Origin: Fimbriimonadales bacterium
GTDB taxonomy: Bacteria; Armatimonadota; Fimbriimonadia; Fimbriimonadales; GBS-DC
Assembly: GCA_025061985.1 (NCBI GenBank)
Contig: JANXAW010000040.1
Span: forward strand, 1-44,981
Direction of reading: 5' to 3'
Length of the DNA: 44,981 nucleotides
The position numbers and the translations under genes are program-made. How positions within the stretch are numbered: position 1 is the first letter of the stretch; each line of letters starts with the position of its first letter. The notes under the pieces are model-generated. The model had not been told where the DNA came from, ran no database searches, and saw only the letters and a program-made list of their open reading frames with translations. Shown here in pieces: positions 9,497 to 17,146 of this stretch.

Positions 9497-11535
9497 TCCA
9501 CGCGCACTGTAAACTGCAGGGTGCCCTGCCCGCCGACAGGTATGTGCGGAACAGTCCACACAACCTGTCCGTTCTCAAGACGCGCCTGCGGGTTACTGCC
9601 GACCAGTGTCATCCCCTGTGGCAGGGGCACGGCGATGCGCACATTTATGCCCGGGGCGGTGCCGCGATTGCGGTAGGTTACAGTAAACTGCACAGTCTGG
9701 CCAGGCAGTACTTGCACGTTGTGTGGGCTGAGTTCCACTGTGATCTCGGGCGCGCTGTAGAACACGTGCCCTGTTTGCGGGTCAATGCGCACAGCTTCTC
9801 CTGCGCGCCTCAAGTTGCGATCCCAGTCATACATATCACGCGGCAGGGTGAAGTAGAAGGTGCGATCGTGGGTTGGGTTCCACACCACGATCCCGTTCTC
9901 GTAGTTGCGCACAAACAGCCCTCCTGAAATGATATCCCCATTTAGGATGCGGTAGTTTTCTGTCCAACGTCCAAGTGGCACGAACATTTCGGGAGGGTAG
10001 AAGCCCTCAGGGTATTGTACCCCTCCACTGTGACGGGGTTCGAGCATTACGTAGGTGTTGTCGTGCTGTACGATCAGCCAACCGGCGATGGCAAACCGTA
10101 TTCGCTGCCGGCTATCGGCTAGGTTGGGCACGTAGGTAGAGAGCAGAATCACTATTTTGTCAGGGTACTCTGTCGCTAAGCGAATCTGGTCGCGTAGTGT
10201 CCATATTTGCCAGTTGTTGAGGTCACGTGCGGTACCGTAGTTAAGAATGGTAGTGCGATTTTGTGAGACGCGCGCGTGGGTGAAAGCATGCTCTATTAAA
10301 AATCCGCCCGTGTAAGGAAGAGTGGAAGCGCCTGGAGCATCTGGTCCGCCGTTCATTCCGCGCAGCCAGAAAGCGGGCGACCATGCGACATTTGGAATGA
10401 TGCTCGTACCCACCTCATTCTGCAGTCGGGAGCCGATGTAGCTCAACGCATCTGCAACTGCCTGAGCCCACAGGTTGATATTGTTGTTGTAGGCTGGTGA
10501 CTGACTGCCGATCCGCATGTCGACGGCATCGAGGAACACATAGCGCGGTCGCCCTGCTCGGAGCATGTAGTCGCGCAGACTCTCCAACGCCCGCCGCCGC
10601 ACTCCCTCCTGACCGACATCCATCTCGTAAGTAGCGCCGTTGTCGCGAGTGATTCTTTCCCCCGCATTATTGCGCAGGAACCAGCCGGGGTAGTTCTGAT
10701 TGACGTCGTCGTAGTTATAGATATCGCGGTTGTAGCGTGCGTCTGGAGCCACGATAGTTCCGCTGAAGTATGCATATGGTGCAAACAGCGTGTTCGGGTA
10801 ATGAGCGCTGAAAACGGAGATATGGCCACGTGAGCCGATCACAAACCCTATTGGAAGACCGGACAGATCGCGATAGGGGTTGTGCTGAGGATTAACGATG
10901 GCGAGTTTCAATCCGTTCGGGAGGCTACCTTGGCGCATCACGGCGCGAGTGGAAATCGCCCGCACATCATCGATCCAGAACCTGCCCGAAGCTGCGCCCG
11001 GACCGAGGTCAAAGGTCACGATAAGGGAGAATATAGGGGGCGCGCTCGCGTAGTTGCCTACGGGTACTACCATGGATACTTCGCGCCAGCCATTCGTATC
11101 TTGGCTACTCGCTGCAACGATGGTGTGCCATTGACCGCCTGTATGGACACTTACCCGGTAGGTCGCGTTTTGAAATCCTTCTGCACGGAACGCGAAGCGA
11201 ACCAAGATCGGCTCACCGGGGTCGGGCTTTAGAAAGCTGTCGTTGCCCAATCCCGTAGAAAGCGAAGCCCAACCTGCAGCCCCGCCCATGCGAGAAAACT
11301 CTACCCGCTGGCTGGCTACGCCTTCATACTTCAGCTGATAGTCTAAAGCGGCTCGGAAAGAGGTGCGATCAATGCCCGGAGCAGCGCCGAGCCCCCAAGA
11401 GTCATCGCAACCATCCTTATCGTAGTCGATCTCGCATCGTCTTGCGTGGGCAAAGAAATCCAGCTGGGCTATCTGCTGTGCCTGCCCTGCAAGCATGCAC
11501 GCGAGAGTCACCCAAAAGCCCAAAAAGCGTCGCAT
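9493..11535 (-). CDS. Secreted multidomain protein with possible glycosidase-like core and C-terminal DUF11-type domain
   Basis: A 680-residue exported protein. A signal peptide (MRRFLGFWVTLACMLAGQAQ) is followed by DYDKDGCDDSWG, a Ca2+-loop-like pattern often seen before carbohydrate-binding jelly-roll modules. Residues from about 40 to 200 resemble such a module (ending in FWIDDVRAI). The central region has strands such as RYVFLDAVDMR that recall glycoside-hydrolase TIM barrels, but no catalytic pair could be assigned. The last 80 residues resemble the DUF11/CARDB-like beta-sandwich (VTYRNRGTAPGINVRIAVPLP). The start at 11535 is supported by AGGAGGGAGG just upstream. It is the first gene of a coupled run with two glycosyltransferases, so a role in processing or binding a surface polysaccharide is a reasonable inference. 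Confidence 0.75.
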   Translation of the reverse strand: MRRFLGFWVTLACMLAGQAQQIAQLDFFAHARRCEIDYDKDGCDDSWGLGAAPGIDRTSFRAALDYQLKYEGVASQRVEFSRMGGAAGWASLSTGLGNDSFLKPDPGEPILVRFAFRAEGFQNATYRVSVHTGGQWHTIVAASSQDTNGWREVSMVVPVGNYASAPPIFSLIVTFDLGPGAASGRFWIDDVRAISTRAVMRQGSLPNGLKLAIVNPQHNPYRDLSGLPIGFVIGSRGHISVFSAHYPNTLFAPYAYFSGTIVAPDARYNRDIYNYDDVNQNYPGWFLRNNAGERITRDNGATYEMDVGQEGVRRRALESLRDYMLRAGRPRYVFLDAVDMRIGSQSPAYNNNINLWAQAVADALSYIGSRLQNEVGTSIIPNVAWSPAFWLRGMNGGPDAPGASTLPYTGGFLIEHAFTHARVSQNRTTILNYGTARDLNNWQIWTLRDQIRLATEYPDKIVILLSTYVPNLADSRQRIRFAIAGWLIVQHDNTYVMLEPRHSGGVQYPEGFYPPEMFVPLGRWTENYRILNGDIISGGLFVRNYENGIVVWNPTHDRTFYFTLPRDMYDWDRNLRRAGEAVRIDPQTGHVFYSAPEITVELSPHNVQVLPGQTVQFTVTYRNRGTAPGINVRIAVPLPQGMTLVGSNPQARLENGQVVWTVPHIPVGGQGTLQFTVRVE

Positions 11536-11622
11536 TGCCTCCCTCCTCTCGATTCGTTCCACAGGTGCATAAAGTCGCTGCCCGTACTCCTACTGATGTA
11601 TACCCCGATAGCAGATTCGTGC

Positions 11623-11628
11623 CATAAT
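11623..11628 (+). promoter_or_regulatory. -10-like hexamer CATAAT abutting a GT4 gene
   Basis: CATAAT ends 9 nt before ATG 11638; there is no Shine-Dalgarno between them. Candidate near-leaderless promoter in the divergent gap to the secreted-protein gene. Confidence 0.4.
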
Positions 11629-11637
11629 TCCAAATAG

Positions 11638-12777
11638 ATGCAAGGACCCAAAGTCGTTTTTCAAATCATCAACTCACTGAGTGTGGGCGGGGCGGAACGA
11701 GTGGTGGTAGATTTGCTCCGCTATATGGATCGGGAACGGTATCAGCCAATTTGCATTTGTACCAGCTACCCTCACAATACCCACTACGAGGTGATTGTGA
11801 GCCGCTTAGGCGTTCCGCTATACTACCTCCACGTAAGTAGTAAGCCACTGAACTGGGTTCACAACAAGGCGTTAGACGAGCTAATGCGACGTTACCGCCC
11901 GACGGTAGTTCATACGCATCAGGGGGCAATTCGCCATGCATTGCCTTTAGCGGTGAAACATCGAACCCCTGTGCGATTGCACACCCTCCACAGCCTCGCC
12001 GAGTATGAAATGGTAGGGGGTACGAACAAGCTTGTGCGTATCCTTGCCTTCCGCTACCGAATCGGTAGCTTCATCCCCGTTGCGATTGCTCAAGAGGTTG
12101 CTCGCACGATAGAGGCAGTATACGGCTACAAGAACCCGCCCGTGATTCCAAACGGTATCTCCGTGGAGGAGTACACTCCAAACCTATCCCAGCGGCTGAG
12201 GTTTCGTCAGGAGTACGGAATACAACCCGACGCCGTTGTGGTCGTGCATGTAGGGCGATTTGCAGGGTCCAAAAACCATTCCCTACTGCTGCAAGCGTTT
12301 GCGCGCTTGCGCTGTAAGCAGCCCGTGTACTTGTGGCTTGTTGGCGGTGGGGAGTTGTTAGAGTCAATGCAGCAGCTCGCGCGTGAGTTAGGGGTTGCTG
12401 AGCGCGTGCGTTTCTGGGGCGTGCGTTCGGATGTGCCCGCTTTGCTCAACGCAGCGGATATCTTTACGCTGCCCTCCCGCTACGAAGGCAACCCGCTGTC
12501 TGTGATGGAAGCGATGGCAGCTGGGCTACCTGTCGTAGCAACTGCTGTTGGGGGTGTGCCCGAGCTAGTAGAAGAGGGGGTGTCGGGCTTTTTGACGCCG
12601 AACGAAGATGTGGAAGCATTGACTGCTGCGCTGCAACGCCTTGTAGACAATGCCGAACTGCGCCGTCAAATGGGCGAGGCGGCCTTGAGGCGCGCCCGCG
12701 AAAGGTTCGATGTCCGCCACACAGTACGCGCTTACGAAGCGTTGTACGAAGAAATCCTGCAACGCAGGCGACGCTAA
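11638..12777 (+). CDS. Glycosyltransferase family 4 (GT-B fold)
   Basis: A 379-residue retaining glycosyltransferase. It begins with VVFQIINSLSVGGAERVVV, the GGAE loop of the acceptor domain. IPNGISVEEY and VVVHVGRFAGSKNH mark the interdomain region and the second Rossmann domain. SRYEGNPLSVMEAMAAGLPVV holds the E-x7-E motif. It is close in motif wording to the GT4 at 8315-9496, suggesting duplication. It is divergent from the secreted-protein/GT operon and likely contributes to the same surface glycan; sugar specificity is unknown. The ATG has no Shine-Dalgarno and sits behind CATAAT. Confidence 0.9.
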   Translation: MQGPKVVFQIINSLSVGGAERVVVDLLRYMDRERYQPICICTSYPHNTHYEVIVSRLGVPLYYLHVSSKPLNWVHNKALDELMRRYRPTVVHTHQGAIRHALPLAVKHRTPVRLHTLHSLAEYEMVGGTNKLVRILAFRYRIGSFIPVAIAQEVARTIEAVYGYKNPPVIPNGISVEEYTPNLSQRLRFRQEYGIQPDAVVVVHVGRFAGSKNHSLLLQAFARLRCKQPVYLWLVGGGELLESMQQLARELGVAERVRFWGVRSDVPALLNAADIFTLPSRYEGNPLSVMEAMAAGLPVVATAVGGVPELVEEGVSGFLTPNEDVEALTAALQRLVDNAELRRQMGEAALRRARERFDVRHTVRAYEALYEEILQRRRR

Positions 12778-12820
12778 GCGTGAAGACAAAGGCTTAACCC
12801 GTGTTTAACCGACGAGTCAG

Positions 12821-12826
12821 TAAGCT
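12821..12826 (+). promoter_or_regulatory. TANNNT hexamer (TAAGCT) abutting a prepilin-like gene
   Basis: TAAGCT ends 9 nt before ATG 12836 without a Shine-Dalgarno. It fits the TANNNT pattern of the other start-proximal hexamers, but is the weakest of the set. A 15-mer directly upstream (12806-12820) recurs at 42925-42939. Confidence 0.3.
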
Positions 12827-12835
12827 TGTGTTGCT

Positions 12836-13624
12836 ATGCGTAACGCACGAACGCACCAGCGTGGCTTCACATTGATTGAGCTTTTGGTCGTGATTGCGAT
12901 CATCGCGATCCTAGCAGCGATCCTGTTTCCGGTGTTCGCGCAAGCGCGTGAGAGTGCGCGCCAAGCTTCGTGTCTAAGCAACCTGCGCCAGTTTGCGTTA
13001 GCAACTTTGCAGTATGTGCAGGATTATGACGAACTGTTTCCTCAAAGTGTGTACAGCATGGACGCGCCGATTTTGATACCTTTCTCGAACAACCGTGTGT
13101 TTACGGTTTACGATGCAGTAGCTCCTTACGTCAAGAACAATGACATCCTGGTTTGTCCCTCGAGCCGTCCGGGGATTGACTTTGAGGCGATTTTACAGAC
13201 TGTGGGCTTGCGCGGCAGCGGAGGGTTTCGCTACGCGTCGTACGCGCTCAACTTCGCGGTATTCCAAGACCCTGCGGTGCCACCAGGCTTGTTCGCAGAT
13301 GACCCCGTTGTGTCATTAGCGCAAATTCAAGACCCCGTGAACACCACAATGTTTTTTGATTCGGTGTACAAACGTCCGAACGACCCGCCTATTGACCCTA
13401 ATTGCCCACGTCCCAGTTGGCTATTCGGTTGGGATAACTTTCCTGGCGATCCGCGCCACAAAGACGGTATCAACATCAACTTCGTGGATGGGCATGCCAA
13501 GTGGTACCGTCGTAACGCTCACATTCCCGGAAAGTCTATAGACCCCAGTACGGGGCGTGAAGTGGATACCTACACTTTGCCGTGTGACTTGTCGGGTATC
13601 CCTGGCGGTAGACCGAACACGTAG
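12836..13624 (+). CDS. Prepilin-type N-terminal domain protein with H-X9-DG motif (DUF1559-like)
   Basis: A 262-residue type IV pilin-like/pseudopilin-like protein. The class III-type leader reads [26 protein letters not shown]: cleavage by prepilin peptidase after Gly and methylation of Phe are expected, with Glu5 present. The hydrophobic helix runs into [13 protein letters not shown], typical of the DUF1559-like families expanded in Planctomycetota and Armatimonadota. The C-terminal part has H-K-D-G...VDG, an H-X9-DG motif (RHKDG to FVDGHAKW). The protein should be anchored in the inner membrane and may assemble in a pilus or secretion pseudopilus; its partners are not evident. It is followed by a strong hairpin and is convergent with pyrD. 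A second member is at 41166-42092. Confidence 0.9.
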   Translation: MRNARTHQRGFTLIELLVVIAIIAILAAILFPVFAQARESARQASCLSNLRQFALATLQYVQDYDELFPQSVYSMDAPILIPFSNNRVFTVYDAVAPYVKNNDILVCPSSRPGIDFEAILQTVGLRGSGGFRYASYALNFAVFQDPAVPPGLFADDPVVSLAQIQDPVNTTMFFDSVYKRPNDPPIDPNCPRPSWLFGWDNFPGDPRHKDGININFVDGHAKWYRRNAHIPGKSIDPSTGREVDTYTLPCDLSGIPGGRPNT

Positions 13625-13649
13625 GTATCTTTCCTCGCACTCAGCTATG

Positions 13650-13685
13650 CCTTAGCCCCTTCCCGTTCTCAGGAAGGGGCTAAGG
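13650..13685. terminator. Strong hairpin between convergent genes
   Basis: A perfect 14-bp stem (arms 13650-13663 and 13672-13685, beginning CCTTAGCCCC) with an 8-nt loop lies between the converging prepilin-like gene and pyrD. It is followed on the plus strand by TGGTTT only, so the T-tract is poor, but the position suggests a two-way terminator. Confidence 0.65.
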
Positions 13686-13689
13686 TGGT

Positions 13690-14616
13690 TTAGGAGTCTA
13701 ACAGTGCTCCGCGCAGGGCTTCCACGCTATCAAACCCGTGCTCGCTTAGGTAGCGCCGAATGCCCTCTATTACTTCCAGCGCAAGGGTGGGGTGGATGTA
13801 GTTGGCAGTACCAATCTGTACCGCGTGCGCCCCAAGCAAAATGTACTCTAGGGCGTCTTCGGCACTGCTGATCCCGCCAACGCCAATCAGGGGCACCTCA
13901 GGCAGGGCTTGATGTACGCGCCACAGATGGTACTGGGCAATCGGTTTGATGGCGGGTCCTGACAAACCGCCTACCTTGGTGGCGAGGCGGAAGCGCCGTT
14001 CACGGGCGTCTACAGCTACCCCTGGAAAGGTATTGACGAGGCAAAGCGCGTCTGCACCTGCTTCCACAGCCGCCGCAGCGATGGACACCAGATCGCCTGC
14101 ATTTGGCGAGAGCTTGACAATCAGCGGTAGTGTGGTCGCCTGACGTACAGCGGATACCACTTGCGCCGTAAGCGTTGCCTCTATCCCGAACTCCATTCCC
14201 CCGCGCGCTTGGTTGGGACATGAGAGGTTAAGCTCTACTGCAGCGACGCCCTCGGCGCGGTCAATCTTAGACGCTACGTGTGTATACTCTTCCACTGTCT
14301 CGCCCGCGATACTGGCGATGATGGGCACCCCGTAGGAGCGCAGCTGGGGCAGGATCTCTAGCAGGAAGGCATCCACGCCGTCGTTTTGCAAACCGATGGC
14401 GTTGAGCATGCCAGCTGGGGTTTCCACAACGCGCGGTGGTGGATTGCCCATGCGGGGGGCAAGGGTCAGACTTCTGGTGACGATTGCTCCCAACTGCGCA
14501 ATGTCCACCAGGTCGCGATATTCTAGCCCATAGCCGAAAGCGCCTGCTGCTACCATCACGGGATTGGGTAAGGTTAGCCTGCCCAGCGACACACGCAGAT
14601 CAGGGGTCACTCCCAT
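13690..14616 (-). CDS. pyrD: Dihydroorotate dehydrogenase, type 1B catalytic subunit
   Basis: The FMN-containing catalytic subunit that oxidises dihydroorotate to orotate in de novo pyrimidine synthesis, in the cytosol. The 308-residue TIM barrel opens with LGRLTLPNPVMVAAGAFGYG. The class 1 active-site region LNLSCPNQ carries the catalytic-base Cys, which distinguishes class 1B from membrane class 2 enzymes (Ser). GVGGISSAEDALEYILLGA is the C-terminal phosphate-binding stretch. The gene overlaps the end of pyrK by 10 nt; together they would form the NAD+-linked PyrD-PyrK heterotetramer. The start at 14616 gives MGVTPDLRVSLG. Confidence 0.95.
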   Translation of the reverse strand: MGVTPDLRVSLGRLTLPNPVMVAAGAFGYGLEYRDLVDIAQLGAIVTRSLTLAPRMGNPPPRVVETPAGMLNAIGLQNDGVDAFLLEILPQLRSYGVPIIASIAGETVEEYTHVASKIDRAEGVAAVELNLSCPNQARGGMEFGIEATLTAQVVSAVRQATTLPLIVKLSPNAGDLVSIAAAAVEAGADALCLVNTFPGVAVDARERRFRLATKVGGLSGPAIKPIAQYHLWRVHQALPEVPLIGVGGISSAEDALEYILLGAHAVQIGTANYIHPTLALEVIEGIRRYLSEHGFDSVEALRGALLDS

Positions 14617-15410
14617 ATCACCTCCTCAGCGCGGAACACAGGTCCTTCGGCGCAGGCGCGCTTGTACCACACCCCCCCTTCGGGCAAGGCGACCTTTACG
14701 GCGCATCCCAAACATACGCCTATCCCGCAGGGCATTGGAGCATCCACTGAGATTTGGCACGGCACGCCCCGCTCACGACATACCCGCGACACTACCTGCA
14801 ACATCGGGTTAGGACCGCACGCATACACTGCCGATGGGATTGGCTCTTCTAACGCTTGCTGTAGCAGATCGGTGACGTAGCCCTTGTAGCCGCGTGAGCC
14901 GTCATCTGTGGCGATGCGTACCTCTGCCCCCAGCGCACGAAACTCATCTACACCGACCAGCAAATCGCTGCGACGTGCCCCGATAAGGAACCAGAGCCGC
15001 TCGTCGGGTTGCAAGGTCGGCGCAAGACGCGCCGCAAGAAAGCAAAGGGGCGGCGCTCCTGTACCGCCCGCTACTAGGATATGGCGCTTGGCAGTACGAA
15101 CAGGCTGAAAGTAGCTCCCCAAGGGGCCCAACGCTTGCACAGTGGAACCGATTGGCTTGAGCGAAAGTAGCTCGGTGAAGGTGCCTTGCACCGAGTAAAA
15201 CACGCTGAAGACCCCCTTGTCGGGGTTTGCCCGCAGGATGCTGTAGGGGCGTCGCCAAAGGGGGGCGTGGGTGGGTAGGGGACGTAGCATCACAAACTGC
15301 CCCGGCATCGCCGTTTGCGCAATCGGCGGGGCATGCAAGATAAGCTCGTACTGGTTGGGCGCACGCCGCTGGTGCTCTACAACGGTGGCTGCCACCTCGT
15401 ATCGTTGCAT
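14607..15410 (-). CDS. pyrK: Dihydroorotate dehydrogenase electron-transfer subunit
   Basis: The FAD and [2Fe-2S] subunit that passes electrons from PyrD to NAD+. The roughly 267-residue protein has the flavin-binding RPYS motif (WRRPYSIL), the NAD-binding VAGGTGAPPL, and the C-terminal iron-sulphur cluster motif CGIGVCLGC followed by a distant Cys (KRACAEG). The order and length match PyrK. ATG 15410 is chosen over the TTG one codon upstream. It lies 8 nt after TACACT (15424-15419) without a clear Shine-Dalgarno. It overlaps pyrD by 10 nt, so the two are co-translated. Confidence 0.94.
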   Translation of the reverse strand: MQRYEVAATVVEHQRRAPNQYELILHAPPIAQTAMPGQFVMLRPLPTHAPLWRRPYSILRANPDKGVFSVFYSVQGTFTELLSLKPIGSTVQALGPLGSYFQPVRTAKRHILVAGGTGAPPLCFLAARLAPTLQPDERLWFLIGARRSDLLVGVDEFRALGAEVRIATDDGSRGYKGYVTDLLQQALEEPIPSAVYACGPNPMLQVVSRVCRERGVPCQISVDAPMPCGIGVCLGCAVKVALPEGGVWYKRACAEGPVFRAEEVIWE

Positions 15411-15418
15411 CAAGCATA

Positions 15419-15424
15419 AGTGTA
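15419..15424 (-). promoter_or_regulatory. -10 hexamer TACACT abutting pyrK
   Basis: On the minus strand, GG-TACACT ends 8 nt before ATG 15410. No Shine-Dalgarno intervenes. Candidate near-leaderless promoter for pyrKD. Confidence 0.45.
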
Positions 15425-15490
15425 CCTGCGGAGGCTAATACACCTCTGCAACCTTGCGCTCCACACAGCGACATTTGGATGGGGCAACGC

Positions 15491-15518
15491 TTTGAGAGCC
15501 ATTGACAGCAGGTATACT
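15491..15518 (+). promoter_or_regulatory. Promoter for the TPR-yggT-divIVA group
   Basis: TTTGAG (15491-15496), a 16-nt spacer and TATACT (15513-15518) precede a Shine-Dalgarno-like GGGGGAGAGG and ATG 15532. Confidence 0.45.
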
Positions 15519-15531
15519 TGGGGGAGAGGGA

Positions 15532-16122
15532 ATGCGATACCTACTACTGGCAGCGGGCTGTGCACTGCTGATAGGCGCGCTTTGGGGACAGCCTAAGCCG
15601 CCTGAGCCGATCGCACGCAAGCTAACCGTGCTTCGCCAGCTAGCTGAGTTCCGCCTCATCCAACTGGCAGACGAATACTGGCACACGGGCAAGCACTACA
15701 AGACGATGGCTTTGATGTTTGTGCTCATAGAGTACGACCCGCACGATGTGGAAAACATTAGTTCGCTGGCGTGGCTGTTGGACAGCTACGGAGAGACTGC
15801 GCGCGCCATCCAAGTGTATCAACGCGGCATCCGCCTCAATCCGAACCGCTATGACCTGTATTACGACTTGGGGTTTGCTTACTTTAACAAGCGCCAGTAT
15901 CAGCAGGCACTGCCCTACCTGGAAAAGGCAACCGAGTTTGCAAACGCCCCCGCCCTTGCTTGGAAGACGCTCGCGCACTGCTATGAGCGCCTTGGCAGAT
16001 ATCGCGACTCTCTACGCGCTTGGGAGCAAGCAAAGGCAAAAGACCCCAACGATCCTGCTGTGGAACTGAACATGCAGCGCGTGCGTAGAAAGTTGAAAGA
16101 AGCACAACAAAACAACCCTTGA
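15532..16122 (+). CDS. Exported TPR-repeat protein
   Basis: A 196-residue protein with an N-terminal signal/anchor (MRYLLLAAGCALLIGALWGQ) and at least three tetratricopeptide repeats, for example around AIQVYQRGIRLNPNRYDLYYDLGFAYFNKRQY and the two repeats following. Such repeats mediate protein-protein contacts. The signal peptide could be a lipoprotein-type one (LAAGC), but the Cys sits within the hydrophobic stretch, so this is uncertain. ATG 15532 has a purine-rich GGGGGAGAGGGA upstream; the TTG 30 nt further up would read through the promoter. Its place before yggT-divIVA suggests, without proving, a link to cell-envelope growth. Confidence 0.8.
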   Translation: MRYLLLAAGCALLIGALWGQPKPPEPIARKLTVLRQLAEFRLIQLADEYWHTGKHYKTMALMFVLIEYDPHDVENISSLAWLLDSYGETARAIQVYQRGIRLNPNRYDLYYDLGFAYFNKRQYQQALPYLEKATEFANAPALAWKTLAHCYERLGRYRDSLRAWEQAKAKDPNDPAVELNMQRVRRKLKEAQQNNP

Positions 16123-16142
16123 CTCTGCTGAGGGAGGGTGGA

Positions 16143-16436
16143 ATGCTGGCGCTTATCATAGACTCGCTCATTCTGGTCTTGTACTTGCTTTCAATAATCT
16201 TGGTTGTGCACGTGATTTTCTCGTGGATTCGCTTTGCGGGTGGGCGCGTGCCAAGCTACAACCCCGTGGTGCGGTTTATTGACCGTGTCAGCGACACGAT
16301 TTTAGACCCCATTCGGCAGGTGCAAGACCGCTTGCTGCGCAGCATGGGCGTGCGCTACCTGCCGATTGACTTCTCGCCCCTGATTGCGATCGTGCTTATC
16401 CAGCTTGTGATTCGGCTGTTGGAAGGGTTGCGATGA
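16143..16436 (+). CDS. yggT: YggT family membrane protein
   Basis: A 97-residue inner-membrane protein with two hydrophobic helices flanking a central NPVVRFIDRVSDTILDPIRQV segment, the YggT/YlmG signature. Family members are usually encoded next to division genes and are linked to cell shape or division and, in plastids, to nucleoid arrangement; the molecular activity is unknown. ATG 16143 follows GGAGGGTGG. The stop overlaps the next start as ATGA, coupling it to the divIVA-like gene, which is the classical ylmG-divIVA order of Gram-positive and related bacteria. Confidence 0.9.
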   Translation: MLALIIDSLILVLYLLSIILVVHVIFSWIRFAGGRVPSYNPVVRFIDRVSDTILDPIRQVQDRLLRSMGVRYLPIDFSPLIAIVLIQLVIRLLEGLR

Positions 16437-16978
16437 ACGAGCCGCGGCGGCTAAGCGTGCTGGAGATTGAGACAAAACGGTTTCGCAAACGGTTACGGGG
16501 CTACGACCCCGTAGCTGTAGAAGCGTTCTTGCAGGAAGTAGCAGCGCACTACGAGGAGATACTCACCGAAAATCATCGGCTGCGCGAGGAGCTAATCGGC
16601 TTGCGCCAAGAGGCAGAGCGCTACAAGGCGATGGAAGACGCGCTCAAAGAGTCGCTGGTGCTGGCGCAGCGCAGCGCCGATGAGACCCGCGCTAACGCCC
16701 ACAAGGAAGCTGAACTCATTCTTCGCGAGGCACAGCAGAAAGCAGAGCAGATCATCCGCGATGCTGAAGCCCAAGCGCGCACCATTCTCGCTGCTACGGA
16801 AGCGTTGGAAGCTCGCAAGCGCACGCTCCTTATGGAGCTACGCGCATTACTGCTAAGCCACTTGCACGCGCTGGAGCGCTATGAGCAAGAGCCTACGCCC
16901 GCAACCGCAGTTGTGAGCGAGCCTTCATCCTCCGCTGCCTCCGGCGAAACGCCTAACGCAGAAGCAGCTGCGACTTAG
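16433..16978 (+). CDS. divIVA: DivIVA domain-containing protein
   Basis: A 181-residue cytosolic coiled-coil protein. The N-terminal membrane-targeting motif reads FRKRLRGYDPVAVEAFLQEVAAHYE, matching the DivIVA pattern (F-x-x-x-x-x-GYD-x-x-x-V-D/E-x-F-L). A long, charged coiled coil rich in Glu, Ala and Arg occupies roughly residues 30-130. A short Ala/Pro/Ser-rich tail ends the protein. DivIVA proteins gather at curved membranes at poles and septa and recruit division or growth factors. The start overlaps the yggT stop by 4 nt. Confidence 0.9.
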   Translation: MNEPRRLSVLEIETKRFRKRLRGYDPVAVEAFLQEVAAHYEEILTENHRLREELIGLRQEAERYKAMEDALKESLVLAQRSADETRANAHKEAELILREAQQKAEQIIRDAEAQARTILAATEALEARKRTLLMELRALLLSHLHALERYEQEPTPATAVVSEPSSSAASGETPNAEAAAT

Positions 16979-17146
16979 TCGTGAGGTTGAGCAAAGCCGA
17001 GCAGCATGCGCTCCCTACTTGTCCGATGCTCTCTACTGTGCGGCAGCACAGGGTGATGTGTTCCTCTCGCATCAACCGCCCTTGCGAGAAAGAGCGGCAA
17101 AACGCATAAAGCAGGAACCAGATTGCGGAAACGCCAACTCAAGAGC

